Part shown: piece by piece, positions 24,326 to 33,752 of the stretch
How the letters are laid out: the number at the start of each line of letters is the position of its first letter
Position numbering within the stretch: the stretch's first letter is position 1
Translations under genes and position numbers: made by a program
Notes under the pieces: model-generated
Told to the model about the DNA's origin: nothing
The model's database searches: none
Seen by the model: the letters and a program-made list of their open reading frames with translations, nothing else
Assembly: GCF_001048695.1 (NCBI RefSeq)
Contig: NZ_CVRB01000001.1
Span: 1 to 64,000 of the forward strand
DNA: 64,000 bases
From: Neobacillus massiliamazoniensis
Lineage (GTDB): Bacteria > Bacillota > Bacilli > Bacillales > Cytobacillaceae
Direction: 5' to 3'

Positions 24326-24364
24326 ATTAGAATACTAATTACTTATCAAAAGGATGATTACTTA

Positions 24365-25630
24365 ATGAGTAAACCAATTTCTCCTTCGATACTAACTGAG
24401 GGAAGAAGGAATATACCATTCTCTCCACCAGATATTACTGACATTGAAATTAACGAGGTTGTAGATACATTAAAATCTGGATGGATCACAACGGGTCCAA
24501 AAACAAAACTATTAGAAAAGAAAATAGCAGAGTTCACCAATACTTCAATGGCGGTTTGTTTAAATTCAGCAACGGCTGCTATGGAACTTACTTTGAGGGT
24601 CTTAGGAGTTGGACCAGGTGATGAAGTAATAACATCCGCTTATACCTATACTGCCTCTGCAAGTGTGATCGATCATGTTGGGGCGAAAATTATTCTTGTC
24701 GATACGGCAGAAAATTCTTTTCAAATGGACTATGAACAGCTGGAAAAGGCAATTACACCAAACACAAAGGTAATTATTCCAGTGGATTTAGCTGGAGTGA
24801 TGTGTGATTATGACAAGATCTTTGAAATTGTGGAACGGAGAAGAAGTAACTTTCATCCGAACAATGAATTACAAGAGGCGTTTGGGAGAGTAGTAGTTTT
24901 AGCTGACGCGGCACACTCCTTTGGTGCAACCTATAAAGGAAAACAAAGTGGGGAAGTGGCGGATTTCACTAGTTTTTCATTTCATGCTGTCAAAAACTTC
25001 ACAACTGGCGAAGGTGGAGCAGTAACATGGCGTGATATTCCAGGAATAGAGAATGAGTATATTTATAAACAATATATGCTTCTCTCTCTACATGGTCAAT
25101 CAAAGGACGCGCTTGCTAAGACAAAACTAGGTGCATGGGAATATGATATAGTTTCACCTGCCTATAAATGTAATATGACGGATATTGTTGCATCAATCGG
25201 TTTGGGGCAAATGGAAAGATATCCATTAATTTTGGAAAGAAGAAGACAAATCATCGAAAAGTATAATAGCGGTTTGATTGATTGTGAAGTTGATGTTTTA
25301 AAACATTACGGAGATAACTTCTCATCAAGTGGACATTTATACTTAGTTCGACTTCTAGATAAAGATGAAGAATACCGTAATAAAGTTATCGAAAAAATGG
25401 CAGAGTTAGGTATTGCAACAAATGTTCATTATAAGCCACTGCCAATGCATACGGCTTATAAGAAATTAGGTTTTGATATAAAAGATTATCCAAATGCTTT
25501 TGATATGTATAGGAATGAGATTACATTGCCACTACACACTATGTTAAGTGATGAAGATGTAGAGTATGTAATAAAGAGTTTAGATAGAGTATTGAAAGAA
25601 GTCGTAAGCGATGATTCTCATGTTGGGTGA
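24365..25630 (+). CDS. DegT/DnrJ/EryC1/StrS sugar aminotransferase
   Basis: A 421-residue PLP enzyme. The opening NIPFSPPDITDIEINEVVDTL and SGWITTGP, the LNSATAAMELTLR loop and the lysine that forms the Schiff base in HAVKNFTTGEGG are typical. It probably aminates C4 of the 4-keto sugar made by the EpsC/PglF-like dehydratase (as PglE/EpsN). Followed directly by the priming transferase gene; the stop codon lies 5 nt before the next ATG. Confidence 0.93.
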   Translation: MSKPISPSILTEGRRNIPFSPPDITDIEINEVVDTLKSGWITTGPKTKLLEKKIAEFTNTSMAVCLNSATAAMELTLRVLGVGPGDEVITSAYTYTASASVIDHVGAKIILVDTAENSFQMDYEQLEKAITPNTKVIIPVDLAGVMCDYDKIFEIVERRRSNFHPNNELQEAFGRVVVLADAAHSFGATYKGKQSGEVADFTSFSFHAVKNFTTGEGGAVTWRDIPGIENEYIYKQYMLLSLHGQSKDALAKTKLGAWEYDIVSPAYKCNMTDIVASIGLGQMERYPLILERRRQIIEKYNSGLIDCEVDVLKHYGDNFSSSGHLYLVRLLDKDEEYRNKVIEKMAELGIATNVHYKPLPMHTAYKKLGFDIKDYPNAFDMYRNEITLPLHTMLSDEDVEYVIKSLDRVLKEVVSDDSHVG

Positions 25631-25635
25631 TAGAA

Positions 25636-26265
25636 ATGTATAAGAGTTTCTTTAAAAGAGCATTCGATCTCATAATAGCTATCTTAGTCCTTCCATTATG
25701 GTTTATTGTCTTAGCCATTATTGGACCCATTATTTATTTTCAAGACAAAGGATCCATTTTCTATAATGCTCAACGTTTGGGTAAAGACGGAAAAGTATTT
25801 AAGATGTATAAATTCCGATCGATGAAAATGAATGCACCAGACTTAAGGAATGAGGATGGTTCAACATTTAATTCAGAGGATGATCCGAGGCTAACTAAGA
25901 TCGGAAAGTTTATTCGAAAAACAAGTCTTGATGAAACACCGCAGATATTAAATATCATTATAGGTGACATGAGTATCATCGGTCCGAGACCAGATTTGCC
26001 TGAACACCGTGAATTATATGAGAACGAAGAAGAGCGAAAGCTAGAAATTAGACCGGGTGTTACTGGATATAACCAAGCTTACTTTAGAAATACCGTTCCT
26101 TGGAAAGAAAGAATCCAAAATGACATTTACTATATTGACCACCTCTCATGGTGGCTTGATATAAGAATATTTTTTAAAACAGCTAAATCCGTTTTGAAGC
26201 GGGAGGATGTATTCGTAACGGACAATGAGACAAAAGTGAAAAAAATTAATGATATAGGAATGTAG
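25636..26265 (+). CDS. Priming sugar-phosphate transferase (undecaprenyl-phosphate, EpsL/PglC type)
   Basis: A 209-residue monotopic phosphoglycosyl transferase. One N-terminal hydrophobic segment (ILVLPLWFIVLAIIGPIIYF) is followed by the conserved KVFKMYKFRSM, SLDETPQILNIIIGDMS and GPRPDLPEH motifs (the D-E pair is catalytic in this family). Its small size matches the PglC-like core without the extra membrane helices of WbaP. It loads the first sugar phosphate onto undecaprenyl phosphate and starts repeat-unit assembly. ATG 25636 is chosen; a GTG at 25627 overlaps the previous stop. Confidence 0.93.
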   Translation: MYKSFFKRAFDLIIAILVLPLWFIVLAIIGPIIYFQDKGSIFYNAQRLGKDGKVFKMYKFRSMKMNAPDLRNEDGSTFNSEDDPRLTKIGKFIRKTSLDETPQILNIIIGDMSIIGPRPDLPEHRELYENEEERKLEIRPGVTGYNQAYFRNTVPWKERIQNDIYYIDHLSWWLDIRIFFKTAKSVLKREDVFVTDNETKVKKINDIGM

Positions 26266-26280
26266 GAGGAGGATTTGCTT

Positions 26281-27009
26281 ATGATAGGAAAAAGCATAGA
26301 AAGTGCAGTAACCTTCTACGAATTAAAGTGGGATACAGAGTTTTTTGGTGTCTCATGCGCTAAAGCAGTTTTAACTAAGCCACTTTCATTAGATGAATGG
26401 AATGAATTGAAAGTTAGATTTCAAGAATATCAGTTTATTTCAATCGAAAATCGTGACTCCAATCCTTTTAATGCACAGTTGTTAGGAAAGGATACTACGG
26501 CATTTTTGGCAGATGTGAATATTCAATTTGTGAAGAAACTTGAAGGTGCGTATGAGATTCCAAAAAATATTTCAGTTCATCAGGCACTAGAGAGAAATGG
26601 ACATGTCATTGAAATGGCAGATTTTAAGTATTCAAAGTTTATAGAGGATCGTGAGCTCTTAAAACGTGGCGGTGACAAAGTTTATCATCAATGGCTTATT
26701 AACTCTTTTAATAAGCCAGATAAGTACTATGCATTATCCAAGGATGAGCAAGGTGAAATAAACGGTTTTTTACTGCATTCTTATTCAAATAATGCTTGCG
26801 TTATAGAGCTTATTGCTGTATCAAGTACTACTACTAGAGGGGGTACGGGTACAAGCTTATTTAAAACAGTAGAATATGCAGCATACCAAAATGGTTGTAA
26901 CAAAATAAAAGTTGGTACGCAAGTAAGAAATATTGGTGCGATTAACTTTTATCATAAAGTTGGATGTAAGCAAGTTGGATGCCATCAAGTTTATCATTTG
27001 TGGAATTAG
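26281..27009 (+). CDS. GNAT-family N-acetyltransferase (sugar amine acetylation)
   Basis: A 242-residue protein with a GNAT domain in the C-terminal half: CVIELIAVSSTTTRGGTG covers the beta-4 strand and the acetyl-CoA pyrophosphate loop, followed by NIGAINFYHKVGC. It resembles the dTDP/UDP-amino-sugar acetyltransferases (WecD/FdtC-like). Located next to the aminotransferase and priming transferase, it probably acetylates the 4-amino group of the UDP sugar, a job done by a left-handed-beta-helix enzyme (PglD) in other systems. GGAGGAGG precedes the ATG at 26281. Confidence 0.8.
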   Translation: MIGKSIESAVTFYELKWDTEFFGVSCAKAVLTKPLSLDEWNELKVRFQEYQFISIENRDSNPFNAQLLGKDTTAFLADVNIQFVKKLEGAYEIPKNISVHQALERNGHVIEMADFKYSKFIEDRELLKRGGDKVYHQWLINSFNKPDKYYALSKDEQGEINGFLLHSYSNNACVIELIAVSSTTTRGGTGTSLFKTVEYAAYQNGCNKIKVGTQVRNIGAINFYHKVGCKQVGCHQVYHLWN

Positions 27010-27091
27010 GTGGATGATAAAGTAAGCCTAATCAATATCTAAATACATATAAAAATAACAGCACCATGGTTTGTGTAAAAGGGAGAGAGGT

Positions 27092-28315
27092 ATGAAGAAT
27101 ATTTTATTCATATGCACTGAAGGATTTGATACACCAGGACCTTCTAATCATTTGATTAGTTCTTTGATAGAAGATATGCTGGAAAATAATTTCAAAGTTA
27201 CTCTTATTCAAAGTAGAAGAACACAGATAAATGATGATCTTCCTGACACATTGAAAAATCAAGAACATTTAAGTGTAAATATAGTTGATAGAAAGATTAT
27301 TGAGAAAAGCTCATTTGTTCGTAGGTATCTTGAAGAATCATCATATGCTTTTAGATGTTTTAAAATCTGGAAACAAATGAAAGATGTTGATGCTGTTTTT
27401 GTCCAATCTTGCCCGACTGTTATTTTTTCAATTTTATTACTTAGGATATTTTTGAAAAAACCTATTTTATATAGTGTTCAAGATATGTGGCCTGGTAGTG
27501 CTGTTAATAGTGGAGTTCTTTCAAATAAGTTTATCGCTAGCATATTCTACAAGATCCAAAAACTGGCCTACAAAAATAGCAATGTTTTAACAGTAATTTC
27601 CGAAGATATGAAAACAAAGGTAGTTGAGCAAGGAGTACCAAATGACAAGATTTATCCCATTGTTAATTGGTTTGATGACCGTTCTGTTAAAGAAGTGTCT
27701 TGGGAAGATAATAGGTTTGTCCAAAAATATAATCTTTCAAGAGATAAGTTCTATGTGCAGTATGCAGGCACGATGGGATACGTTTTTGATTACAAGATGG
27801 TTTTGGATGTCGCTGAACTACTGAAGGAATATAAAGATATTCAGTTTCAAATGATAGGGCAGGGTAGTCAAAAGGATGCTTTTGTTAAAGAAAAGGAGAA
27901 ACGAGGGTTAGAAAATATTATTTTTTATCCACTTGAACCACAAGGGATGGTTTCAGATGTTTATAGTACCTGTACAATTTGTTTGATTCCTTTGAAAAAG
28001 GGTATTATCGGAAACTCTGTGCCAAGTAAAGCTGGATTATTAATGGCATGCAACCGTGCTATCGTGAATTCAGTGGATGAAGAATCTGATTATTATAGAA
28101 TGTTTAATGAAAATGAAATGGGAATCTCAGCTCCTAACGATAATCCAAGAGCAGTGGCAGATGCAATTCTAGATTTATATAATCATAAAGAAAAGCGTGA
28201 TTCAATAGCAAAAAATGGACATGATTTTGGAAAGAAATATTATTCTAGAAGTGTAAATACTAAAAAATTTATAGAACTATTTGAAACAATGGTAAGAGTA
28301 GAAGGGAATAAATAA
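27092..28315 (+). CDS. Glycosyltransferase family 4, GT-B fold
   Basis: A 407-residue cytoplasmic glycosyltransferase. The N-terminal Rossmann half starts KNILFICTEGFDTPGPSNH; the C-terminal half has YAGTMGYVFDYKMVLDVAE, LEPQGMVSDVYSTCTICLIPL and PSKAGLLMACNRAIV, the donor-binding layout of GT4 enzymes (WbuB/FnlC-like transferases). GGGAGAGAGG sits before the ATG at 27092. It overlaps the next gene by one base (TAATG), so the two are coupled. Specificity cannot be told. Confidence 0.88.
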   Translation: MKNILFICTEGFDTPGPSNHLISSLIEDMLENNFKVTLIQSRRTQINDDLPDTLKNQEHLSVNIVDRKIIEKSSFVRRYLEESSYAFRCFKIWKQMKDVDAVFVQSCPTVIFSILLLRIFLKKPILYSVQDMWPGSAVNSGVLSNKFIASIFYKIQKLAYKNSNVLTVISEDMKTKVVEQGVPNDKIYPIVNWFDDRSVKEVSWEDNRFVQKYNLSRDKFYVQYAGTMGYVFDYKMVLDVAELLKEYKDIQFQMIGQGSQKDAFVKEKEKRGLENIIFYPLEPQGMVSDVYSTCTICLIPLKKGIIGNSVPSKAGLLMACNRAIVNSVDEESDYYRMFNENEMGISAPNDNPRAVADAILDLYNHKEKRDSIAKNGHDFGKKYYSRSVNTKKFIELFETMVRVEGNK

Positions 28316-29415
28316 TGAAGGTTCTTGTTCTTGGATTTACTAAAATTTCATACATGCCTTATATGCATTTTTACATTGAGCAGCTCAAAAAGTATAACTG
28401 TGAAGTACATCTTCTATATTGGAAAAGAGATAATAATCCTGATTCAGAAAGTCCTAAGGGGATAGTCACTCATATATTTGACCGATATCAAGAAGATAGT
28501 GTCCCTTTAAGAAATAAAATTGGTAGTTTTCTAGAGTATCGTAAGTACGCAAAACAAATATTAAAGAAACATAGTTTTGATCTGATTGTGGTATTACACT
28601 CTACCCCAGGAGTATTACTATCTGATGTATTAACAAGAAAGTACAAGAAAAAATATGTACTTGATTATAGGGACTTCACTTATGAAAATTTTACCTTTTA
28701 TAAAAAAATAATTCACAAATTAATAACAAATGCCTCTGCGACATTTGTTAGTTCAGATGCATATAGGAAATATTTGCCTTTAATAGATAATCTCTATACA
28801 TCTCATAATATTGTAATAAGTGATTTAGAAAATCGTGAAATTAGGAAAAATAAAAACAGAGATATTAGTCCTATTAGGCTTAGGTTTTGGGGATTTATCA
28901 GGCATAAGGAAATAAATATGACCATAATTAAAAAGTTAGCAAATGATAGAAGGTTTGAACTTCATTATCATGGACGCGAACAAAAAACTGGACAATTCCT
29001 GAAACAATATTGTGTAGAAAGTAAAATTAAGAATATTTTCTTTCAAGGCGAATATAAGCCTGAAAATAAATATGATTTCATTAAAAATACGGATCTGGTA
29101 CATAACATTTATGAAAATGATATAAAGACAACTAATGCTATGGGAAATAAGTATTACGATGGATTAACTTTTTATATTCCTCAGCTTTGTAATGAAGGTT
29201 CATTTATGGGTGATCAATTGAAAAAAAATAAGGTAGGGATAGCACTTAATCCAGACTCACCAAACTTTGCTGATGAAATATATGAGTATTATAGATCTAT
29301 AGATTGGTTAAGCTTTGAAAATTGCTGTGATAATGCCTTAAATAACATAATTATACAATACAATGACGGAGTTAAAACCATTGAAAGGATAATTAATGGA
29401 AAGAGGGTTAATTAA
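28315..29415 (+). CDS. GT-B glycosyltransferase-like protein
   Basis: A 366-residue protein with the two-domain GT-B look: start VLVLGFTKISYMPYMHFYI, middle KKYVLDYRDFTYENF, second half IRLRFWGFIRHKEINM and FFQGEYKP. Similar proteins occur in capsule loci as probable glycosyltransferases. It lacks a textbook E-x7-E motif, so the assignment is by fold pattern and context. Translationally coupled to the upstream GT4 gene, and its end overlaps the ribosome site of capE. Confidence 0.7.
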   Translation: MKVLVLGFTKISYMPYMHFYIEQLKKYNCEVHLLYWKRDNNPDSESPKGIVTHIFDRYQEDSVPLRNKIGSFLEYRKYAKQILKKHSFDLIVVLHSTPGVLLSDVLTRKYKKKYVLDYRDFTYENFTFYKKIIHKLITNASATFVSSDAYRKYLPLIDNLYTSHNIVISDLENREIRKNKNRDISPIRLRFWGFIRHKEINMTIIKKLANDRRFELHYHGREQKTGQFLKQYCVESKIKNIFFQGEYKPENKYDFIKNTDLVHNIYENDIKTTNAMGNKYYDGLTFYIPQLCNEGSFMGDQLKKNKVGIALNPDSPNFADEIYEYYRSIDWLSFENCCDNALNNIIIQYNDGVKTIERIINGKRVN

Positions 29416-29416
29416 G

Positions 29417-30478
29417 ATGTTTAACGGAAAAACCTTATTAATAACAGGTGGCACAGGTTCTTTTGGAAATGTAGTTCTCGAAAGATTTTTAAATACTGAT
29501 ATAAATATTAAAGAAATAAGAATTCTTTCTAGAGATGAAAAAAAGCAGGATGATATGCGTAGGCATTATCAAAATGACAAAATTAAATATTATATTGGTG
29601 ATGTAAGAGATTTGAGTAGCTTAAAGAATGCAATGCATGATGTAGATTATATTTTTCATGCAGCAGCACTTAAGCAGGTTCCATCCTGTGAGTTTTTCCC
29701 TATTGAAGCTGTAAAAACTAATGTAATGGGAACTGAGAATATGTTAACAGCAGCTATCGAAGCAGGAGTTAAAAAAGTTATTTGTCTTTCAACAGATAAA
29801 GCAGCGTATCCAGTTAATGCAATGGGGATTTCAAAAGCTTTGATGGAAAAAACATTTATTGCAAAGTCAAGAACTGTTTCTCCTGATAAAACAATAATTT
29901 GTGGGACAAGATATGGAAATGTAATGGCATCAAGAGGGTCTGTAATTCCTCTATTTATACAACAAATAAAAAGCGGGGAACCTTTAACGGTAACTGACAG
30001 TAAAATGACAAGGTTTATTATGAGTCTTAACGAAGCCGTTGAATTAGTATTGTATGCATTTGAAAATGCTGAAACAGGAGATATCATGGTACAGAAGTCT
30101 CCTTCTTGTTATATTGGTGATTTAGCCCAAGCTCTTAAAGAACTATTTAATGCGGATAATGAAATTAAAGTTATAGGAACCCGGCACGGTGAAAAGATGT
30201 ATGAAGTCCTTCTTACTAAAGAGGAGGCAGCTAAGGCAATAGATATGGGGGATTTTTATAAAGTTCCTGCTGATAATAGAGATTTGAATTATGAAAAATA
30301 TCTTGAAAAGGGATCGCATAGGATATCTTTAACGGACGAGTATAACTCAAATAATACAAAGATTCTTTCGGTTGAAGAAATTAAAGATCGACTATTAATG
30401 CTTGATGAAATCAACGAAGAGTTAGTTAAATGGGAGGCAAAAATGAAACAAAAAGAAGTGGTCAAAATAGGAGGCTAG
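29417..30478 (+). CDS. capE: UDP-GlcNAc 4,6-dehydratase/5-epimerase, CapE/FnlA family
   Basis: A 353-residue SDR enzyme. The glycine-rich NAD(P) site is LLITGGTGSFGNVVLE and the catalytic region STDKAAYPVNAMGISK has Met at the Tyr position, as in CapE. It converts UDP-GlcNAc to UDP-2-acetamido-2,6-dideoxy-beta-L-arabino-hexos-4-ulose, the first step toward UDP-L-FucNAc. ATG 29417 follows AAGAGGG; an upstream in-frame ATG lacks a site. capF follows after 4 nt. Confidence 0.92.
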   Translation: MFNGKTLLITGGTGSFGNVVLERFLNTDINIKEIRILSRDEKKQDDMRRHYQNDKIKYYIGDVRDLSSLKNAMHDVDYIFHAAALKQVPSCEFFPIEAVKTNVMGTENMLTAAIEAGVKKVICLSTDKAAYPVNAMGISKALMEKTFIAKSRTVSPDKTIICGTRYGNVMASRGSVIPLFIQQIKSGEPLTVTDSKMTRFIMSLNEAVELVLYAFENAETGDIMVQKSPSCYIGDLAQALKELFNADNEIKVIGTRHGEKMYEVLLTKEEAAKAIDMGDFYKVPADNRDLNYEKYLEKGSHRISLTDEYNSNNTKILSVEEIKDRLLMLDEINEELVKWEAKMKQKEVVKIGG

Positions 30479-30482
30479 ACGT

Positions 30483-31592
30483 ATGAAAGTTTTGATTACA
30501 GGATCTAGAGGCTTTATTGCTAAAAATTTGATTATAACTTTACAACAAATGAAAAATATTGACGTCGTAACTTTTGACAGAAATGATGAATTGGAGAAAT
30601 TAGATTTATGTACTAAAGATTGTGATTTTGTATTTCACCTTGCTGGAGTAAATCGGCCACAAGATGTAGAAGAATTTACTCGAGGAAACTATGGGTTAAC
30701 TAGCAGATTGTTAAATTCGTTAAAAAAGAATGAGAATAAATGTCCAGTACTATTTTCTTCATCAATTCAAGCAATGCTTGATAATCCTTATGGAAAGAGT
30801 AAAAAGGCAGGGGAAGATTTACTGTTTGAATATAATAAAAAAACTGGAGCGAAGATTTTAATTTATCGATTCCCAAATGTATTTGGTAAATGGTGTAGAC
30901 CTAATTACAATAGTGTAGTAGCTACTTTCTGCTATAATATTGCGAATGAATTACCGATCAGTGTAAATGATCCTGGTGTTAAGATGAATTTAGTATATAT
31001 TGATGATGTAGTAGAAGAAATGATCAATGCTTTACACGGAAATAAAAACTTGGTTTGTACCTTTTGTGAAGTTCCAGTAGTTCACACTATCACTCTTGGG
31101 GAAATCGTTAAATTGATTTATTCATTCAAAAAAAGTCGTGAAGAACGCTCTATTTCAGATATGTCAAATGAATTTACGAAAAAATTGTATAGTACATATC
31201 TAAGTTATTTACCAGAAAATCAATTTAGTTATGAACTTAAGATGAATGTAGACCAAAGAGGTTCTTTCACAGAATTTATCAAGACTCCAGATAGAGGTCA
31301 GGTTTCTGTAAATATATCTAAACCTGGTATAACCAAGGGCAACCATTGGCATCATACAAAAAATGAGAAGTTTCTAGTGGTAAGTGGAAAAGGAGTAATT
31401 CGTTTTAGAAAGATAGGCTCAGATAGGGTAATTGAATACCATGTAAGCGGTAATAAGCTAGAAGTGGTGGACATCCCAATAGGTTATACACATAATATTG
31501 AAAATTTAGGTGAAACAGATATGGTGACAATTATGTGGGCGAATGAACCGTTTAATATTGAAAATCCCGATACCTATTATTTAGAGGTGTAG
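30483..31592 (+). CDS. capF: Bifunctional CapF/FnlB reductase-epimerase
   Basis: A 369-residue two-domain enzyme. The N-terminal SDR reductase domain (VLITGSRGFIAKNLIITL; S-S-I-Q and Y-G-K-S-K for the catalytic Tyr/Lys) is followed by a C-terminal cupin domain (~245-369) with metal-binding His in KGNHWHHTKNEKFLVV and YTHNIENLG. CapF makes UDP-L-6-deoxy-talose-type intermediates in the UDP-L-FucNAc route. The third enzyme, the 2-epimerase CapG/FnlC, is not in this window. Confidence 0.92.
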   Translation: MKVLITGSRGFIAKNLIITLQQMKNIDVVTFDRNDELEKLDLCTKDCDFVFHLAGVNRPQDVEEFTRGNYGLTSRLLNSLKKNENKCPVLFSSSIQAMLDNPYGKSKKAGEDLLFEYNKKTGAKILIYRFPNVFGKWCRPNYNSVVATFCYNIANELPISVNDPGVKMNLVYIDDVVEEMINALHGNKNLVCTFCEVPVVHTITLGEIVKLIYSFKKSREERSISDMSNEFTKKLYSTYLSYLPENQFSYELKMNVDQRGSFTEFIKTPDRGQVSVNISKPGITKGNHWHHTKNEKFLVVSGKGVIRFRKIGSDRVIEYHVSGNKLEVVDIPIGYTHNIENLGETDMVTIMWANEPFNIENPDTYYLEV

Positions 31593-31626
31593 AAATACAA
31601 TGATTTAAGGAAGAAAGGTGATATAA

Positions 31627-32571
31627 ATGGGTAGACCATTAATATCAATAATAGTGCCTATATATAATGTAGAACGATACTTAGATAAGTGTGTAGAGAG
31701 TTTAATAAATCAAACGATGAAAAACATTGAGATTATTTTAGTTGACGATGGAAGCCCAGATAATTGTCCAAAGATATGTGATAATTATGCATTAAGAGAT
31801 AATCGAATAAATGTTATTCATAAGAATAATACTGGTTTATCAGATTCAAGAAATGTTGGCTTGAAAATAGCAAAAGGTGATTATATTTTATTTGTAGATT
31901 CTGATGATTATATCAATAAAAAGACGTGTGAGTATTTTTATAAACATATAATAGAAAATTCGTATGATGTTATTATTGGAGCTGCAATGAAAATTGAAGA
32001 AGGATCAACTACTGATTACTCTAATAGTCGTGGTTTTAAAACAAACCAATGTTTAAAAGGTAAAGAATTTCTTAAAATCGGTTTTAAACATGGAATTGTT
32101 AAAATGGCGGTTTGGTGTAATTTATATAATAGAAAATTTTTACTTGAGAATGAGTTATTCTTTAAAAAGGGATTATTACATGAGGATGAACAATGGACAC
32201 CCCGAGTTCTATTGTTAGCGAATAAGGTTTTAGTATCTGATATACGCTTTTATTATTATATTATTAGAGATGAGTCAATAACTAATACCAAAAAATTTAA
32301 ACGTAATGCAAAACATATAATATCTACAGTTAAAGAATTATATAATTTATACGAAAAGATAGATGATGAAGAACTGAAAATATTGCTAAATGATTATTTA
32401 GTATCACTTTACTTATTTGCATTTAGAAAAGGAAAGTTATTTGAGGAAGATAATAAATATATAAATAAATCTTTTGTTATGAAAAATTCAAAAAGAAATA
32501 AAATAAAATCTTTTATTTTCTGTATTAGTCCAAAGTTATATTCAGAATTAGTAACTAAGATACGTAAATAA
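31627..32571 (+). CDS. Glycosyltransferase family 2, GT-A fold
   Basis: A 314-residue inverting glycosyltransferase. SIIVPIYNVERYLDKCVESL opens the nucleotide-binding domain, LVDDGSPDNCP and FVDSDDY give the DxD-type metal site, and HEDEQWTPRVLL holds the acidic acceptor-side motif. Adds one sugar of the repeat unit; the specific sugar cannot be inferred. AAGAAAGGTG precedes the ATG. Confidence 0.92.
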   Translation: MGRPLISIIVPIYNVERYLDKCVESLINQTMKNIEIILVDDGSPDNCPKICDNYALRDNRINVIHKNNTGLSDSRNVGLKIAKGDYILFVDSDDYINKKTCEYFYKHIIENSYDVIIGAAMKIEEGSTTDYSNSRGFKTNQCLKGKEFLKIGFKHGIVKMAVWCNLYNRKFLLENELFFKKGLLHEDEQWTPRVLLLANKVLVSDIRFYYYIIRDESITNTKKFKRNAKHIISTVKELYNLYEKIDDEELKILLNDYLVSLYLFAFRKGKLFEEDNKYINKSFVMKNSKRNKIKSFIFCISPKLYSELVTKIRK

Positions 32572-32609
32572 AAATATTTTGTTCATTTTTTGTTAGGAGA
32601 GAATTTCTA

Positions 32610-33701
32610 TTGAGTTACATCGCATCCTATCCCTACTCTACAATATTTTATACATTTATTTTAATATTTAGTGTATTATTTGCTTTTTTAGCACAGATTG
32701 TTGCAAAAAGAGTATCGGCAAATATCATGATTGGAATAATTGTGTTAATATTGTCGATTACAGCTGGTTTAAGGAGCTCGATGGTTGGATTAGATACTAT
32801 GCAATATATACGAATAATAGAGAGCACTTCTTCAACCTACTCAGGTGAATTATATTATCGCTATTTCGAAATCGGATTTCAGATTCTGATAAAAATTTTA
32901 ATGTTTCTAGTAAAAGAGCCACACTATGTACTTTTGCTTATCTCCTTAATTACAAATAGCTTAATAATAAGAACGCTTTGGTTTTTTAGAGAAAAAATTA
33001 GTTTTTCGCTTTCTATTTTTTGTTACATTACAATGTTTTACTTTGAGACTTACAATATTTTAAGACAATGGTTAGCAATTGCAATAATATTCTTCGCAAT
33101 CAGATATTTACTTAAATCAAGATATGTACTATTTTTAATTTTTGTTATCATTGCGTCAACTATTCATTATTCTGCTATTATTTCTTTAGTTTTCATACCC
33201 ATTCACCTTTTTATCAAAAAAAAGCTATCTTTTAATATAATTCTTACATTTTTAATAACGATACCCCTGGCACTCTTTGGAATGAAGACTTTTATTGGAA
33301 ATTATAGTTATTATTTAAATAGCAATATTTCCTTTGGATCTAAAAATATAAACTTTGGATTATCGTTTATCGTAAATTTAGGTATAATTATTTTTTCGTT
33401 ATTTCTTTATTTGAAAAAGGAGTATAAATTTAGTGATAGTAATTTCCAAAAACAAATTATTTTTATTTGTTTGATAGGTCAATTAATGTCCATATTGGGG
33501 TATATTTATATGTTTGCTGGAAGAATAGCATCATATGCAACTGTCTATCAAATCATTTTATTTTCTATGATGAGTAAAACAAAGACCCTATCGATAATTA
33601 TTAAATTTGTAATTGTATTATTAGGTTTATATTTATTTTATACAGGACTTAATATTTCTTCACAGGGGCAAATGCCTTATAAATTATCTATATTTGATTA
33701 G
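32610..33701 (+). CDS. EpsG-family polysaccharide polymerase (Wzy)
   Basis: A 363-residue protein with about ten membrane segments. The loop TAGLRSSMVGLDTMQYIRI has the GLR...G-x-D-T-x-x-Y signature of EpsG-like polymerases, and LRQWLAIAIIFFAIRYL is a second landmark. It would polymerise repeat units outside the membrane. The start is a TTG at 32610 with TAGGAG 10 nt upstream; no ATG is near. Very AT-rich, like the flanking genes. Confidence 0.85.
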   Translation: MSYIASYPYSTIFYTFILIFSVLFAFLAQIVAKRVSANIMIGIIVLILSITAGLRSSMVGLDTMQYIRIIESTSSTYSGELYYRYFEIGFQILIKILMFLVKEPHYVLLLISLITNSLIIRTLWFFREKISFSLSIFCYITMFYFETYNILRQWLAIAIIFFAIRYLLKSRYVLFLIFVIIASTIHYSAIISLVFIPIHLFIKKKLSFNIILTFLITIPLALFGMKTFIGNYSYYLNSNISFGSKNINFGLSFIVNLGIIIFSLFLYLKKEYKFSDSNFQKQIIFICLIGQLMSILGYIYMFAGRIASYATVYQIILFSMMSKTKTLSIIIKFVIVLLGLYLFYTGLNISSQGQMPYKLSIFD

Positions 33702-33752
33702 TTAGTTAAATATCATCTTCAATTCAGTAGGTTAAATAGGAGAGTTTGGAAC

